Notes: generated by a model not told the origin, from the sequence alone. 64,000 bases of DNA from JADJYF01 sp965278995 (GCA_965278995.1 OZ257136.1:2356001-2420000), one strand, 5' to 3'; positions 7,303 to 17,099 are shown, numbered from the stretch's first letter. Translations and numbers: made by a program.

Positions 7303-7404
7303 GCCGACTTTCGATCATGGGAAGCCGCAGCGGGCGTCCGGCGGTGCAACACGACGCCGCGCGACCCTATACTGACTCCTGTCACTTTCCCGAAGGTACA
7401 CGCC

Positions 7405-9630
7405 ATGAATCAGCCCGTCAGTGCCGACATCCTCACCCATCCCGTGGTCTGCTGCGGCTGCTCGCAACAGTGCGGGATCCTGGTCGACGTGAGCGATGGC
7501 CGCGTTGTCGATATCCGCGGTGATCGCGAGCATCCCGTCAGTCAGGGCTTCATCTGCCCCAAAGGCAGCGATGCGCCTGAACTCGTCGAACACGCGCAAC
7601 GCCTGACGCGGCCGCTCAAGCGGGTCGGCCCGCGCGGCTCGGGCCAGTGGAAGGAAGTGGATTGGGACGAAGCACTCGACGACATCGCCGAGCGTGTCCG
7701 CCTTCTCACCCGGCAACACGGGCCCGAAACGCTGGCTTACAGCTACGGCACATTTCGCGGCGGCGATTGGGGTATCGGCGAGCGCTTCCTGAATCGATTC
7801 GACAGTCCCAACGCCTGCGGCCAGGACAAAATCTGCCTGGGTCCGCTGACCCTGGGCGAGACGCTGACTTACGGCATGGGACCTACGGTCTTCACCCCCC
7901 CAGTAGCCGGCACAACGCAAACGATCGTGCTGTGGGGCATGCGCCCGAGTGCTTCGGCGCCACTGCTGTGGAGCGCCATCTTCGCCGCGCGCAAGGCCGG
8001 CGCCAGGCTGGTTGTGATTGACCCAGAGAAAACCCGCGAAGCAGGCTACGCCGATCTCTGGCTGCAATCGCGCCCTGGTCGCGATGGCGAACTCGCACTC
8101 GCGCTACTGAAACTCGTCGTCGAAGGCAACCGTTACGATGCCGTATTTGTCCGCGAAGAAACACTCGGATTCGACGCGCTTGCGCAGATGCTGGCTGAAC
8201 ATGACCTCGACACGCTCGCACAAGCGTGCGGTGTTCCTGTCAACGCACTGGTCGAGGTTGCTGACGCAATCGCGGCAGGCGGACCGACCGTCTTCAACGC
8301 CGGCAACGGCTTGTGCCAGAGTGGCACCCCGGCGCTGCAGACCGGCCGCGCGATCGCCTGCCTGATTGCGATTACCGGCAATCTCGATCGCGCTGGCGGT
8401 CACACGATAGGCGGACCGCCGCGGGATATCCGTGCCAATGGCCTGATGCTCGACGCTGACCAGCTCTCGACAGCACAGCGCAGTAAACGTCTGGGCGCTG
8501 CGCACTTCCCTTATTTGGGCGACGGTTATGGCGATGTTGATCGCGCGGTGGCGCAAGCCTGGCATGGACACGCGCATACCATGAGCTGGATGGCAACAGC
8601 GCACGAGCCCAGCTTGTGGCGCGCGATCGTCGAACAGTCGCCCTATGCAGTCAAAGCGCTCTTCGTCCAGCATCACAATCCGCTCGGCGCAAATCCGCAC
8701 GCGGCGGTGGTACGAGATGCGTTGGTGAGCGAACACCTCGAACTCAGTGTCGTGCACGAGATGTTCATGACGCCGACTGCAGAGCTCGCGGATTACGTTT
8801 TGCCTGCTGCTCATTGGCTGGAAAAGCCGTATTTCTCTCTGGGTCTAGCGTTTCTTGGCGCATTCGGTGATTACGTTGGTGCGAATCATGCCGCGCTCGC
8901 CCCGCCCGCCGGAGTCCGCTCGGATTACGAGCTGTGGCGCGATCTCGGCCGTCGTCTCGGGCAAGCTGACGCCTGGCCGGATTCAGCCGAGACTTTTTAT
9001 GCGCAATGCCTGGCTCCGGCCGAGCTTGATTTTGCGACAGTCGCCGCAGCACGCGGACCGTTGTTCGGCGACGCCGCACGGCGGCCGACGACGGCGGGTT
9101 CAGCGCCAGTCGCTGCACGACGCTATGGCACACCCAGTGGTAAAGTCGAACTTCATTCGAGTCTGCTGGCGGGCTGGGGACTGGCACCACTGCCTGACCC
9201 GGTTCAGCCGGCGCTCGCGGCACATGCCGCGGCATTTCCGCTGACATTGACTACCGGTGGTCGGCGTATCGAGGCGTTCCACGAAAACGCGCAGCACATG
9301 GCACGGTTCCGTCGTCGCCATCCGCATCCGATAGCCGAACTTCATCCAGCCACGGCGGCGCTGGCCGGTATCGCTGAAGGCGACTGGTTCACGATTGCCA
9401 CACCGCTCGGCGCGGTGCGCCAGACCGCTCATCTGAGTACGGCGCTACGCGAAGAAGTCATCAGCGCTGACCGTTGGTGGTATCCCGAAGGAACCGGCAA
9501 TGAAGACGACCGCTATGGTCTATGGGCGAACAACATCAATGTCTGCACCAGCGATGCTATCGACGATTGCGATCCCGTGATGGGCGTCTGGCTGTTGCGC
9601 GGACTGCCGTGCAGGATTGCAAAAGACTGA
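7405..9630 (+). CDS. molybdopterin oxidoreductase of the DMSO reductase family
   Basis: The 741-residue enzyme should hold a bis-molybdopterin cofactor and one [4Fe-4S] cluster. The cluster ligands are C16-x2-C19-x3-C23-x27-C51 at the N-terminus. The molybdopterin domains include NAGNGLCQSGTPALQTGRA, QHHNPLGANPHAAVVRDAL and the C-terminal dinucleotide-binding domain (TGGRRIEAFHENAQHMARF). There is no Tat or Sec signal, so it is predicted to be cytoplasmic. No adjacent electron-transfer or membrane-anchor gene is present. The ATG at 7405 follows GAAGG; longer readings lack support. A Cys lies near the molybdenum-ligand region (NACGQDKIC), but the substrate cannot be told. Confidence 0.88.
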   Translation: MNQPVSADILTHPVVCCGCSQQCGILVDVSDGRVVDIRGDREHPVSQGFICPKGSDAPELVEHAQRLTRPLKRVGPRGSGQWKEVDWDEALDDIAERVRLLTRQHGPETLAYSYGTFRGGDWGIGERFLNRFDSPNACGQDKICLGPLTLGETLTYGMGPTVFTPPVAGTTQTIVLWGMRPSASAPLLWSAIFAARKAGARLVVIDPEKTREAGYADLWLQSRPGRDGELALALLKLVVEGNRYDAVFVREETLGFDALAQMLAEHDLDTLAQACGVPVNALVEVADAIAAGGPTVFNAGNGLCQSGTPALQTGRAIACLIAITGNLDRAGGHTIGGPPRDIRANGLMLDADQLSTAQRSKRLGAAHFPYLGDGYGDVDRAVAQAWHGHAHTMSWMATAHEPSLWRAIVEQSPYAVKALFVQHHNPLGANPHAAVVRDALVSEHLELSVVHEMFMTPTAELADYVLPAAHWLEKPYFSLGLAFLGAFGDYVGANHAALAPPAGVRSDYELWRDLGRRLGQADAWPDSAETFYAQCLAPAELDFATVAAARGPLFGDAARRPTTAGSAPVAARRYGTPSGKVELHSSLLAGWGLAPLPDPVQPALAAHAAAFPLTLTTGGRRIEAFHENAQHMARFRRRHPHPIAELHPATAALAGIAEGDWFTIATPLGAVRQTAHLSTALREEVISADRWWYPEGTGNEDDRYGLWANNINVCTSDAIDDCDPVMGVWLLRGLPCRIAKD

Positions 9631-9758
9631 AGGATGCTCGGCAACGAGGTCAAGTCCGCAACGCAGTTTGCCGCTAGAGGTACCTGGCAGCACGACTCGC
9701 TGACGGGAATGCGTGCGCTATGGACGTGACACTCTTCTAGCCAAGGCTGAACTGATCA

Positions 9759-11402
9759 ATGAATTATCTGTCTGTCGGCAACCGCCTCAATCTCAGTTTC
9801 GGTCTGCTGTTTCTGGCGCTCGTCGCGGCCGCTGGCGCTGGTCTGCATGGCGTCACGTCGCTTCAATCGCAGATGAACCGCATCATGGGAGTATCGTGGA
9901 ATGCGGCCGATAGCGCGATGGCATCCGAAATCGGCCTGCAGGATGAGATGCTCGTCATCGAGCAGATTCTGCACGACGGCGCCACAGTCTCAGCTCTCGC
10001 CCGTCTGAAGGCGGCACAGTCGCGTACTGCCGAAGCGATCGAACGCGCACTATCTGCGGGCCTGACACCGGCAGCCGAACTCGCCGGATTGCGGGCACAG
10101 CTGGAAACCTATGCCGCAAGCAGCGCCAGCCTTCTCGCCTTTGTTCAAGACCAGGATATGCGCGCGCTGCGCGAGCCTGACACGACTGCCAATAGCGCGC
10201 TCAAAGACAAGCGTGCAGCGTCGTATGAAGCGATGGACAGGCTGCTCGCGACATTCATCCGCATCGAACGACTGGCACAGGCCGAACTCATTCGTCAGAC
10301 CGCAACGATCGCAGCCGAAGTTCAACGCTGTCATATCCTGATCGGCGGTGCTTTCACTTTTGGCCTGCTGCTGGCATTCGCCGCATCACTCATGACGCGC
10401 AAGCGTATCGTCGAGCCGCTGGCAGAAATCGCTGCACACTTTGAACAACTCGGCAGCGGCGGCGGTGATCTGACCGTCAGTCTCGCTTTCTCCAGCCGCG
10501 ATGAAGTCGGCGACATTGCCCGCGGCTTCAACCGTTTTGTCGCTACGCTGCGCCGCATGATGGTCGATGTGGCCACTGCCAGCACGCAGATGGCCGCCGC
10601 CGCAACCCAGGTCACCGATGCGTCCCAGCGCGCCACTCATAATCTGCACCAGCAGATGGCCGAGACCGAGTCGGTTGCGACCGCACTGACTGAAGTCGCG
10701 AGTACATCGCAGAACATGACGTTGAATACCGGCGAAGCAGCAGAGGCCACCCTGCAATCGCAGCAGAAAGTCGATCATGGCCGCGACGTTCTCGGCCAGG
10801 TTGTCGTGACCATTGCGAATCTGGCTGCGGATATCCAGGGTTCGTCGAACGTCGTCGTCGATCTTCAGCGCAGCAGCGGTGAAATCGGCCAGGTTCTGAA
10901 CGTCATCCGCGAGATTGCCGAACAAACCAATCTGCTGGCGTTAAACGCCGCCATCGAAGCCGCGAGAGCTGGTGAACAAGGTCGCGGTTTTGCAGTTGTC
11001 GCCGATGAAGTTCGTACACTGGCCAAACGCACCGGTGATTCGACGACTGAGATCAATGCGATGATCGATAAACTGCAGGTCGCCATTCGCCAGGTCGCCA
11101 GTGCGATGGATGCGGGGCGTGCGCAGACCGATCAGACTGTCACTGCCGCCAACGAGGCAGCCCAGGCACTCACCGGCATCAACGATGCCGTCTGCCGTAC
11201 ACGCGCGATGAATACGGAAATCGCCCATGCGACACGCGAGCAGAGTCATGTCATCGAAGAAGTCCAGCGCAACATCATGCGCATCCAGCATGGCGCCAAC
11301 AACACCCAGTCGGCATCACGCGAAGTCGGTCAGGCTGCGCAGCAGCTCGAACTCCTGTGCGCGAAGTTGCAGCAGGGTGTCAGTCGTTTCAAGCTGGCAT
11401 AG
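9759..11402 (+). CDS. methyl-accepting chemotaxis protein
   Basis: The 547-residue transmembrane chemoreceptor has a first membrane segment at about 12-34, a helical periplasmic domain to about 190, and a second membrane segment at about 193-212. A HAMP region (RKRIVEPLAEIAAHF) and a long cytoplasmic coiled coil follow. The kinase-contact tip is highly conserved (EIAEQTNLLALNAAIEAARAG, from residue 385). The C-terminus lacks a CheR-binding pentapeptide. It stands alone with no che genes nearby. The four-helix-bundle-like sensor gives no hint of ligand. The ribosome site is weak. Confidence 0.93.
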   Translation: MNYLSVGNRLNLSFGLLFLALVAAAGAGLHGVTSLQSQMNRIMGVSWNAADSAMASEIGLQDEMLVIEQILHDGATVSALARLKAAQSRTAEAIERALSAGLTPAAELAGLRAQLETYAASSASLLAFVQDQDMRALREPDTTANSALKDKRAASYEAMDRLLATFIRIERLAQAELIRQTATIAAEVQRCHILIGGAFTFGLLLAFAASLMTRKRIVEPLAEIAAHFEQLGSGGGDLTVSLAFSSRDEVGDIARGFNRFVATLRRMMVDVATASTQMAAAATQVTDASQRATHNLHQQMAETESVATALTEVASTSQNMTLNTGEAAEATLQSQQKVDHGRDVLGQVVVTIANLAADIQGSSNVVVDLQRSSGEIGQVLNVIREIAEQTNLLALNAAIEAARAGEQGRGFAVVADEVRTLAKRTGDSTTEINAMIDKLQVAIRQVASAMDAGRAQTDQTVTAANEAAQALTGINDAVCRTRAMNTEIAHATREQSHVIEEVQRNIMRIQHGANNTQSASREVGQAAQQLELLCAKLQQGVSRFKLA

Positions 11403-11451
11403 TCGAGGCGGATTGGTGCTTCGGAATCGGCTGGCTGCAGAGTAGCTGATG

Positions 11452-11549
11452 GGCGGGATATTCGTAGCGAGACACGCAACGAGTACATCCCTGTATGCTC
11501 CGGCGCGCACGTCCGTGTGCGCGCAGGTTCTCGCTACGAATATCCCACC
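11452..11549. repeat. 98-bp palindromic intergenic element
   Basis: Arms at 11452-11472 and 11529-11549 are 21-bp inverted copies differing at one base (GGCGGGATATTCGTAGCGAGA against GGTGGGATATTCGTAGCGAGA). An inner hairpin, GCGCGCAC-GTCC-GTGTGCGCGC, lies off-centre. Both strands therefore encode nearly the same short open frame starting MGGIFVAR, a consequence of symmetry and not a gene. The element lies between the convergent chemoreceptor and amidase genes and could fold as a large hairpin in RNA. Confidence 0.7.
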
Positions 11550-11609
11550 CACCAGCCGGAAACCTTGTTGGCGAACTCCGCTCCCAGGCCGAACACGTTT
11601 ATCGCGAAC

Positions 11610-13109
11610 CTATGCCAGTTCGGGTGTGGTGGTGGGCGCCTGCCGCGCGTTGGTGGCCTGCTCGAAGGCGTAAGCGAGACCAAACAGTCGGGGCTCGTCG
11701 TAGCTGCGACCAAGGATTTCAAGGCCGACAGGCAGACCGGCGGGCGTCAAGCCTGCCGGGACTGATATCGCGGGCAGCCAGGATTGTGATGCGATCAGGG
11801 TATTGGTCGGGAAGGTGAGTGTCGTCCATTGGCGGGCGTTCAGTTGTTCGCGCGTGGGCGGAACGACCTGGATGGTCGGAAAAATCAGGGCGTCGACATT
11901 TGCCGCGCCCATCGTGTTGACGATGGTGCGCTGAAATAATTCGCGTGCAGCGAGGCGCCGGAAATACTGCGGATCGTATTCGGGCAATTCGGGGCCGAGC
12001 GCGCAGGCTTCAATGAGATCCAGCAGCGGGTGGTAGGCACGTTGCTCATAGATCTGCTGCAGGCTGCGCAGCGGCAGCTTGCGGCGTGCACGCAGGAATG
12101 TGTTGATCTCCGCTTTCGAACAGTTGACATACATCGAGGTGTCGACGAGATGCCGGGCGAGATCGGGAAGCTGCAGTTCGACAACTTCGGCGCCTTGCGC
12201 GCGAAGTGCAGCAACTGCAGCACGAACGATGGCATTGACCGGGCTGGCGTAGGGGGACCGATCATCGCCCAGCGCATTCGTCACCAGTCCGAGGCGGGCT
12301 CCAGCCAGCGCATCTGCGCTCAATGCTTCGCTGTACGAAGTCGGCGCACGTGCCGTGAGATAGTGCGACGTCAAGCTGTCAGTGGCATCGTAGCCGACCA
12401 TGCATTCGAACAGTCGTGCGCTGTCGGTCACCGTACGCGCCATCGGTCCGACCGTATCCTGGAAAAATACCAATGGCCCGGTCCCGCTGCGACTGACCAG
12501 GCCCGGTGTGCTGCGGACGCCGACCAGGTTGTTGCACGATGCCGGGACCCGGATCGATCCACCGCAATCGGTGCCGAGCGCGGCGAGGGCAAAATTCGCG
12601 GCCGCGGCCGCACCACTGCCGGCACTCGAGCCTCCCGGATCGCGAGTCAGACAATACGGGTTGCGCGTTTCGCCGCTCAACGAGGAATAGGCCCACCAGG
12701 ACGACGCGAAATCAGGCAGCGTGGTCTTGCCGAGAATGATGGCGCCGGCCGCACGCAGCCGGGCGATAACAGGTGCGTCGTGGTCAGGCCGACATTCGGC
12801 GAAAGCAGCAAGCCCCTGCGTGCAGGGCATGCCGATTACCTCGATGTTGTCTTTGACCAGCAGCGGCACGCCATGCAGGGGGCCGGCGAAGCGCCGGTTG
12901 GTGGCATAGGCGCGATCGAGCTCTGCCGCGTCGCCAGCGGCTTCGGCATTGACCGAGACGACCGCGTTCAATGACGGTCCGCGCTGGTCGTAAGCGGCGA
13001 TACGGTCGAGATAGGCACGAACCAGCCGGCTCGCGGTCAACGTGCCGCCAGCGTAGCCGGCGTGCGCTTCGGCGATGGTCAGTTCGACGATGGGAGGATG
13101 GTTGCTCAC
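11610..13109 (-). CDS. amidase signature-family hydrolase
   Basis: The 499-residue enzyme hydrolyses an amide or ester through the Lys-cisSer-Ser triad. Lys86 is in GVPLLVKDNIEVIG, the cis-Ser is in DPGGSSAGSGAAAAA (about 161-162), and the nucleophile Ser185 is in TDCGGSIRVPASCNN. Length and layout are normal. There is no signal peptide, so it is cytoplasmic. GGAG precedes the ATG. It is not part of a gat operon and lacks GatA context, so it is more likely a catabolic amidase. Substrate unknown. Confidence 0.9.
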   Translation of the reverse strand: MSNHPPIVELTIAEAHAGYAGGTLTASRLVRAYLDRIAAYDQRGPSLNAVVSVNAEAAGDAAELDRAYATNRRFAGPLHGVPLLVKDNIEVIGMPCTQGLAAFAECRPDHDAPVIARLRAAGAIILGKTTLPDFASSWWAYSSLSGETRNPYCLTRDPGGSSAGSGAAAAANFALAALGTDCGGSIRVPASCNNLVGVRSTPGLVSRSGTGPLVFFQDTVGPMARTVTDSARLFECMVGYDATDSLTSHYLTARAPTSYSEALSADALAGARLGLVTNALGDDRSPYASPVNAIVRAAVAALRAQGAEVVELQLPDLARHLVDTSMYVNCSKAEINTFLRARRKLPLRSLQQIYEQRAYHPLLDLIEACALGPELPEYDPQYFRRLAARELFQRTIVNTMGAANVDALIFPTIQVVPPTREQLNARQWTTLTFPTNTLIASQSWLPAISVPAGLTPAGLPVGLEILGRSYDEPRLFGLAYAFEQATNARQAPTTTPELA

Positions 13110-13160
13110 ATGGACACTCCGGCTGGTGCCCAGAATACTCGAATTGCGGCAGTCGAGCGC

Positions 13161-13211
13161 CCGGGATGCAATGCATCCCGGACTGAATGGCGCCTGCCTG
13201 CGGCAGGCGCC
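13161..13211. terminator. two consecutive hairpins after the DUF1329 gene
   Basis: CCGGGATGCA-A-TGCATCCCGG (13161-13181) and GGCGCCTGCC-TGC-GGCAGGCGCC (13189-13211) are both perfect stems. They lie between the stop of the DUF1329 gene and the start of the amidase gene, both on the minus strand. Without T-runs they may attenuate or stabilise 3' ends rather than terminate cleanly. Confidence 0.5.
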
Positions 13212-13216
13212 TGGCC

Positions 13217-14587
13217 TTAACGACCCTCGGTCAGATAGTTGACGTCATGCGAACGCTTGACGTCTTTCAGCAGCGTGTCCGGATAAGCAGCACCGCGGCA
13301 GGCCACCAGGGTGCCGCGACCGTTCTGCAGATCGACCACATTGATGCTCTGGAACGCTGCCACCCGCGCGCCGGCCGGCGTTTCGTCGCCGTCAAACGTA
13401 TCGCGCTGTTTAGCGAACTGCGGATCTTCGGTCCAGGCTTTCTGAATCTGCCAGACTTTCCACAGCTCACCACCCTTGTCGAACGCATTGGCATAGAACG
13501 CTTCGCCTGATTCGCGATCGATATAGATGAACTTGGTCGAATACGGATGCGTCGAGCGTTGCGGATACATGCGCAAAACATCGACCTTGCGCAGCGACCA
13601 ATCGTCGAGCGGCGCCCAGCCGTTCGGACCGTAATAGACCGTATCTGTATTGCGCGAGCGTGCCACGGCGAGCAGATTGGCGGTGCCGACATATTCCCAC
13701 TCGTGCTCCATCGGCCGACCGTTGAAGCCGTAGAAATCCTCCAGCGTGTGGTCGGTGCCAAGCAGCGAATCTGATTTCACTTCGACCGAGATGCGGCGCA
13801 CGCGACGCAGGCTTGGGATGTAGGCCCAGGAATCGTCAGCTTTGCGCACGTCGTCGTAGCGCAGGATCAGGAACGCCGTGCCGGCGATATCGAAAGGCGA
13901 ACTGAAGCCGGTGTACTCGCGGAAGTTGGTGTTCTTCGCGAATCCTTCGCCATTGTTCATCTTGTAGTTCGATTCAGGCAGATCGGCCCGATGCGACATC
14001 ATCACACGCTGATACGGGCCGGCCAGCGCACGCTCGAACGTTCCGCCGCCTTGATAGTACGGCGCGTAACGACCGCCGGACTCCGACATCACCGCGTGAT
14101 TGCTGTGGTCACCGCCACGACGAACCCACACCCAATGCACTTCGTTGATTTTCAGCCCATCGTTCTGCCAGCGGAACATCCAGTTCCAGGCCATACGCCA
14201 GCCATCTTCCTTGCTGCCCGGTGTAAACGCTTCCGGGTCGAAAGGCCGACCGGACGTGTAATTCTCGATTGCGCCGTCGGCTGCCAATGTTGCCTGGCCT
14301 TTGAACTTCTCGGTCGCGGCCTTGAAGCTGTCAGCCGGACTGAGGTCACCGGCGTCCTTGATGGTGATTTCCATGCCTTCGAAAATCACTTCGCTCTGTT
14401 GTTCAGCCGGGATGAACGGCCGCACGAGATCGGCCTTGTCGAATGTGATTTTGTCGCCATCGACGAACTGCGGCTGGGCGGTCTGATTGGCTTTCAGCCA
14501 GGCCAGATGATCCTCGGGTGAGAAGGCCTGTGCCAGCAGCGGTGCCGAAACACAGACAGCGAGGCAGGTGCTCTGTAATAGTTTCAA
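13217..14587 (-). CDS. DUF1329 secreted/outer-membrane-associated protein
   Basis: The 456-residue protein has an N-terminal signal peptide (LLQSTCLAVCVSAPLLAQAF) followed by the DUF1329 fold, which is related to LolA/LolB lipoprotein carriers. Typical stretches are WMFRWQNDGLKINEVHWVWVRRGG, SHRADLPESNYKMNNGEGFA and PSLRRVRRISVEVKSDSLLG. In other proteobacteria DUF1329 genes often accompany RND-type exporters and steroid or hydrocarbon catabolism genes; no such exporter is here. The start is a TTG seven bases after AGGAG; no ATG is nearby. Location outside the inner membrane is likely, but the exact role is unknown. Confidence 0.85.
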   Translation of the reverse strand: MKLLQSTCLAVCVSAPLLAQAFSPEDHLAWLKANQTAQPQFVDGDKITFDKADLVRPFIPAEQQSEVIFEGMEITIKDAGDLSPADSFKAATEKFKGQATLAADGAIENYTSGRPFDPEAFTPGSKEDGWRMAWNWMFRWQNDGLKINEVHWVWVRRGGDHSNHAVMSESGGRYAPYYQGGGTFERALAGPYQRVMMSHRADLPESNYKMNNGEGFAKNTNFREYTGFSSPFDIAGTAFLILRYDDVRKADDSWAYIPSLRRVRRISVEVKSDSLLGTDHTLEDFYGFNGRPMEHEWEYVGTANLLAVARSRNTDTVYYGPNGWAPLDDWSLRKVDVLRMYPQRSTHPYSTKFIYIDRESGEAFYANAFDKGGELWKVWQIQKAWTEDPQFAKQRDTFDGDETPAGARVAAFQSINVVDLQNGRGTLVACRGAAYPDTLLKDVKRSHDVNYLTEGR

Positions 14588-14894
14588 TGAAAGTCTCCTG
14601 ATTGCGGGTCAATACCCTCGGCCGCCGCCGTGGCGGTGCGCGTGCAATCGGTCCTTCATCGAAAAAAACGGAAGTAGCACGTGCGCCGCGTCGGCACTTG
14701 CGGTCGCCATCTGTCGAATGGTAGGCGCTGCGGCATGCGAGGTTGGTCGAGCCTACTGTCTCGGTTCCTTCACTGCAAAGATGAAAACCATCTACCGCCT
14801 ATCACTATTTGCTATAGCAGGCTGTGCTCAACTGTGATGAATTGCAGATCTCTCATGTATTGAAGATGACTGCGTCGAATGCAAGACTGCGCAT
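14588..14894. other. 307-bp intergenic region between divergent genes
   Basis: This region separates the minus-strand DUF1329 gene from the plus-strand amidotransferase gene, so it should hold two promoters. It contains a GCCGCCGCC-GTGGCGG inverted repeat near 14621 and a tiny open frame at 14780 (MKTIYRLSLFAIAGCAQL) that has no clear ribosome site. No promoter stands out. Confidence 0.4.
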
Positions 14895-15647
14895 ATGTCC
14901 GAAGTTAAAACAGCGCGCCCGCTTCGACGTCTGGGGCTCCTCGTCTGTGGCCAGGTACCCGAGACACTGGTGCCGCGTTTCGGGCGTTATCCGGCTATGT
15001 TTCGCGCGCTGCTGGGACGGGTCGCGCCGACACTCGAACTCGTCGAGTACGCTGTCGACGCTGGCGAGTTGCCCGATGACTTGCAGGCCTGCGACGGCTA
15101 TCTGCTCACCGGCTCGCGCTATTCGGTCTACGACGACGAACCGTGGATCAGACGCCTCGAGGAATTCGTCCGTGAGCTGCATGCCGCAAGACGACCGATG
15201 GTCGGCATCTGCTTCGGTCATCAGATGCTCGGCCGTGCGCTTGGCGGTGTGACCGAACGTGCGACGCAAGGCTGGGGACTTGGTCGTCAACGCATGAATG
15301 TGCTGGCTACAACGCCATGGATGTCACCCGTTGCCACCGACTACGCGCTGTTCGTCACGCATCAGGATCAGGTGACTGTATTGCCACCAGGCTCGACGCA
15401 TCTGGCCAGCAACGCACATTGCGAGAACGCGATGTTCGTTGTCGACGACATTGCACTCGGCATTCAGGCGCATCCGGAGTTCGACGTCGGCTATGCGCGC
15501 GAGCTGGCGCAGAACCGACAGGACGACATAACACCGGAGCGATTCGCGGCCGCGATGGACAGTTTCGATCAACCTGTCGATGCTGACGTCGTGGCCCGCT
15601 GGATCCTGGGGTTTCTGACCCAGACCAGCTCGGGTGAGTCGGATTAA
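14895..15647 (+). CDS. class I glutamine amidotransferase-like protein
   Basis: The 250-residue single-domain class I glutaminase has the nucleophile Cys in GICFGHQML and the catalytic His/Glu pair in GIQAHPEF. The oxyanion-region motif TGSRYSVYDDEPW is also visible. It stands alone rather than being fused to a synthetase, as in the YfeJ/GuaA-like group, whose members release ammonia from glutamine or hydrolyse gamma-glutamyl compounds. It converges with the transaminase gene, with only 7 bp between stops. The ribosome site is weak and no partner gene is adjacent, so the acceptor is unknown. Confidence 0.85.
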   Translation: MSEVKTARPLRRLGLLVCGQVPETLVPRFGRYPAMFRALLGRVAPTLELVEYAVDAGELPDDLQACDGYLLTGSRYSVYDDEPWIRRLEEFVRELHAARRPMVGICFGHQMLGRALGGVTERATQGWGLGRQRMNVLATTPWMSPVATDYALFVTHQDQVTVLPPGSTHLASNAHCENAMFVVDDIALGIQAHPEFDVGYARELAQNRQDDITPERFAAAMDSFDQPVDADVVARWILGFLTQTSSGESD

Positions 15648-15654
15648 CTGGGCC

Positions 15655-17001
15655 TCAGGCAACCGCGCGAATTGCGTCGCGCAGCCGTGACACCAGTTCA
15701 TCGACGTGCCGCTCTTCGGCGATGAGTGCTGGGCCGATCGCGAGAATATCGCCGGTGTAACGCACCATCGCACCGTGATCGAAGCAATGATGAAAGACTT
15801 CCATCGCCCGCACGCTCGGCGCATCTTCGCGCGATTCGAGTTCAACCGCCGCAGCCAGTCCGAGGTTGCGTGTATCGACAACATGCGGTTCACCGCGCAG
15901 GGAATGAATGGCGTCAGCCAGACGCGGCTCGAGCGCTCGAGCGCGCTCGTACAATCCTTCGTCGCGATAGACTTCGAGTGCGGCAAGTCCGGCCGCACAG
16001 GCCAGCGGATGGCCGGAATACGTGTAACCATGGAAGAACTCGACCAGGTGTTCCGGGCCAGTCATGAACGCCTCATAGATGGCGCTGCGAACCAGCACGC
16101 CACCGAGAGGGACGACGCCGCTGGTGACCCCTTTGGCGAAAACGATGAGATCCGGCACCACACTGAAACGGTCGATGGCGAACATTTCGCCGAGGCGGCC
16201 AAAGCCGGTGATGACTTCGTCAAAGATGAGCAGAATGCCGTGGCGCGTACAGATTTCGCGGATGCGTTCAAGATAGCCCAAAGGCGGAACGATGACGCCG
16301 GCCGATCCCTGCATTGGTTCGATGATGACTGCCGCAATCGTCGATGCGTCGTGCAACTGCACAAGCCGCTCGAGTTCGTCGGCCAGGTGTGTACCCCAGG
16401 CAGGTTGTCCACGGCTGAATGCCATATGGGCAAGATCGTGCGTATGCGGCAGATGATCGACGCCAGGCAGCAGCGCCGTTGTAAACGCTGCGCGATTGGC
16501 CGGCATGCCGCCGACCGAGATGCCGCCGAAACCGACACCGTGATAACCACGCGAACGACCGATCAGGCGAAAACGTGCGCTGTCACCGCGCGCACGGTGA
16601 TAGGCAAGCGCAATCTTGAGCGCGGTATCGACCGCTTCAGAGCCGGAATTGGCGAAAAACACCTGCTCGAAATCACGGCCGGCGGCAGCGGTCAGGCGTT
16701 CAGCGAGCGCAAACGCGCCGTCGTGCCCGGTCTGAAACGGCGGCGCGTAGTCAAGTCGGTCGAGCTGATGTTTGACCGCTTCGACGATTTTTGGATGACG
16801 GTGCCCGGCGTTGCAGCACCACAAACCGGACAGCCCGTCGACGATCCGTCGCCCATCAGCCGTGGTGTAATGCATGCCTTCGGCCTGCACGACCATGCGC
16901 GGATTGCGCTTGAACAGACGATTGTGCGTAAACGGCATCCATAGTGAATCTAGATTGAGCGGGTCCAGACCCTGACCCGGCACTTCAGCATGAGCATGCA
17001 T
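15655..17001 (-). CDS. class III (omega) aminotransferase
   Basis: The 448-residue PLP enzyme transfers an amino group, probably from an omega-amino acid or amine to pyruvate. Signatures are FANSGSEAVDTALKIALAYHR for phosphate binding, IIEPMQGSAGVIVPP, LLIFDEVITGFGR with the PLP-ring Asp, and the Schiff-base Lys in IVFAKGVTSGVVPLGG. The ATG at 17001 is chosen because GGAGAGGA precedes it at the right distance; an upstream ATG at 17025 would place that site inside the gene. It is divergent from an MFS transporter gene whose substrate may be related. Confidence 0.92.
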   Translation of the reverse strand: MHAHAEVPGQGLDPLNLDSLWMPFTHNRLFKRNPRMVVQAEGMHYTTADGRRIVDGLSGLWCCNAGHRHPKIVEAVKHQLDRLDYAPPFQTGHDGAFALAERLTAAAGRDFEQVFFANSGSEAVDTALKIALAYHRARGDSARFRLIGRSRGYHGVGFGGISVGGMPANRAAFTTALLPGVDHLPHTHDLAHMAFSRGQPAWGTHLADELERLVQLHDASTIAAVIIEPMQGSAGVIVPPLGYLERIREICTRHGILLIFDEVITGFGRLGEMFAIDRFSVVPDLIVFAKGVTSGVVPLGGVLVRSAIYEAFMTGPEHLVEFFHGYTYSGHPLACAAGLAALEVYRDEGLYERARALEPRLADAIHSLRGEPHVVDTRNLGLAAAVELESREDAPSVRAMEVFHHCFDHGAMVRYTGDILAIGPALIAEERHVDELVSRLRDAIRAVA

Positions 17002-17099
17002 CACGATAGTCCTCTCCGTCGCCATCCGTACGCTATTGCCATCGTACCGCGGTTCATGGGGAACGCGCGCCTGCAGCCCGTCCTTGAGCTCCTACCGGG

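Noticed and set aside
14780..14836. An 18-residue lipoprotein-like leader peptide (MKTIYRLSLFAIAGCAQL)
   Set aside because: No clear ribosome site and no following structure; short hydrophobic frames arise by chance.
15706..16944. A 412-codon plus-strand frame opposite the aminotransferase gene
   Set aside because: It is antisense to a clear class III aminotransferase and matches no family.
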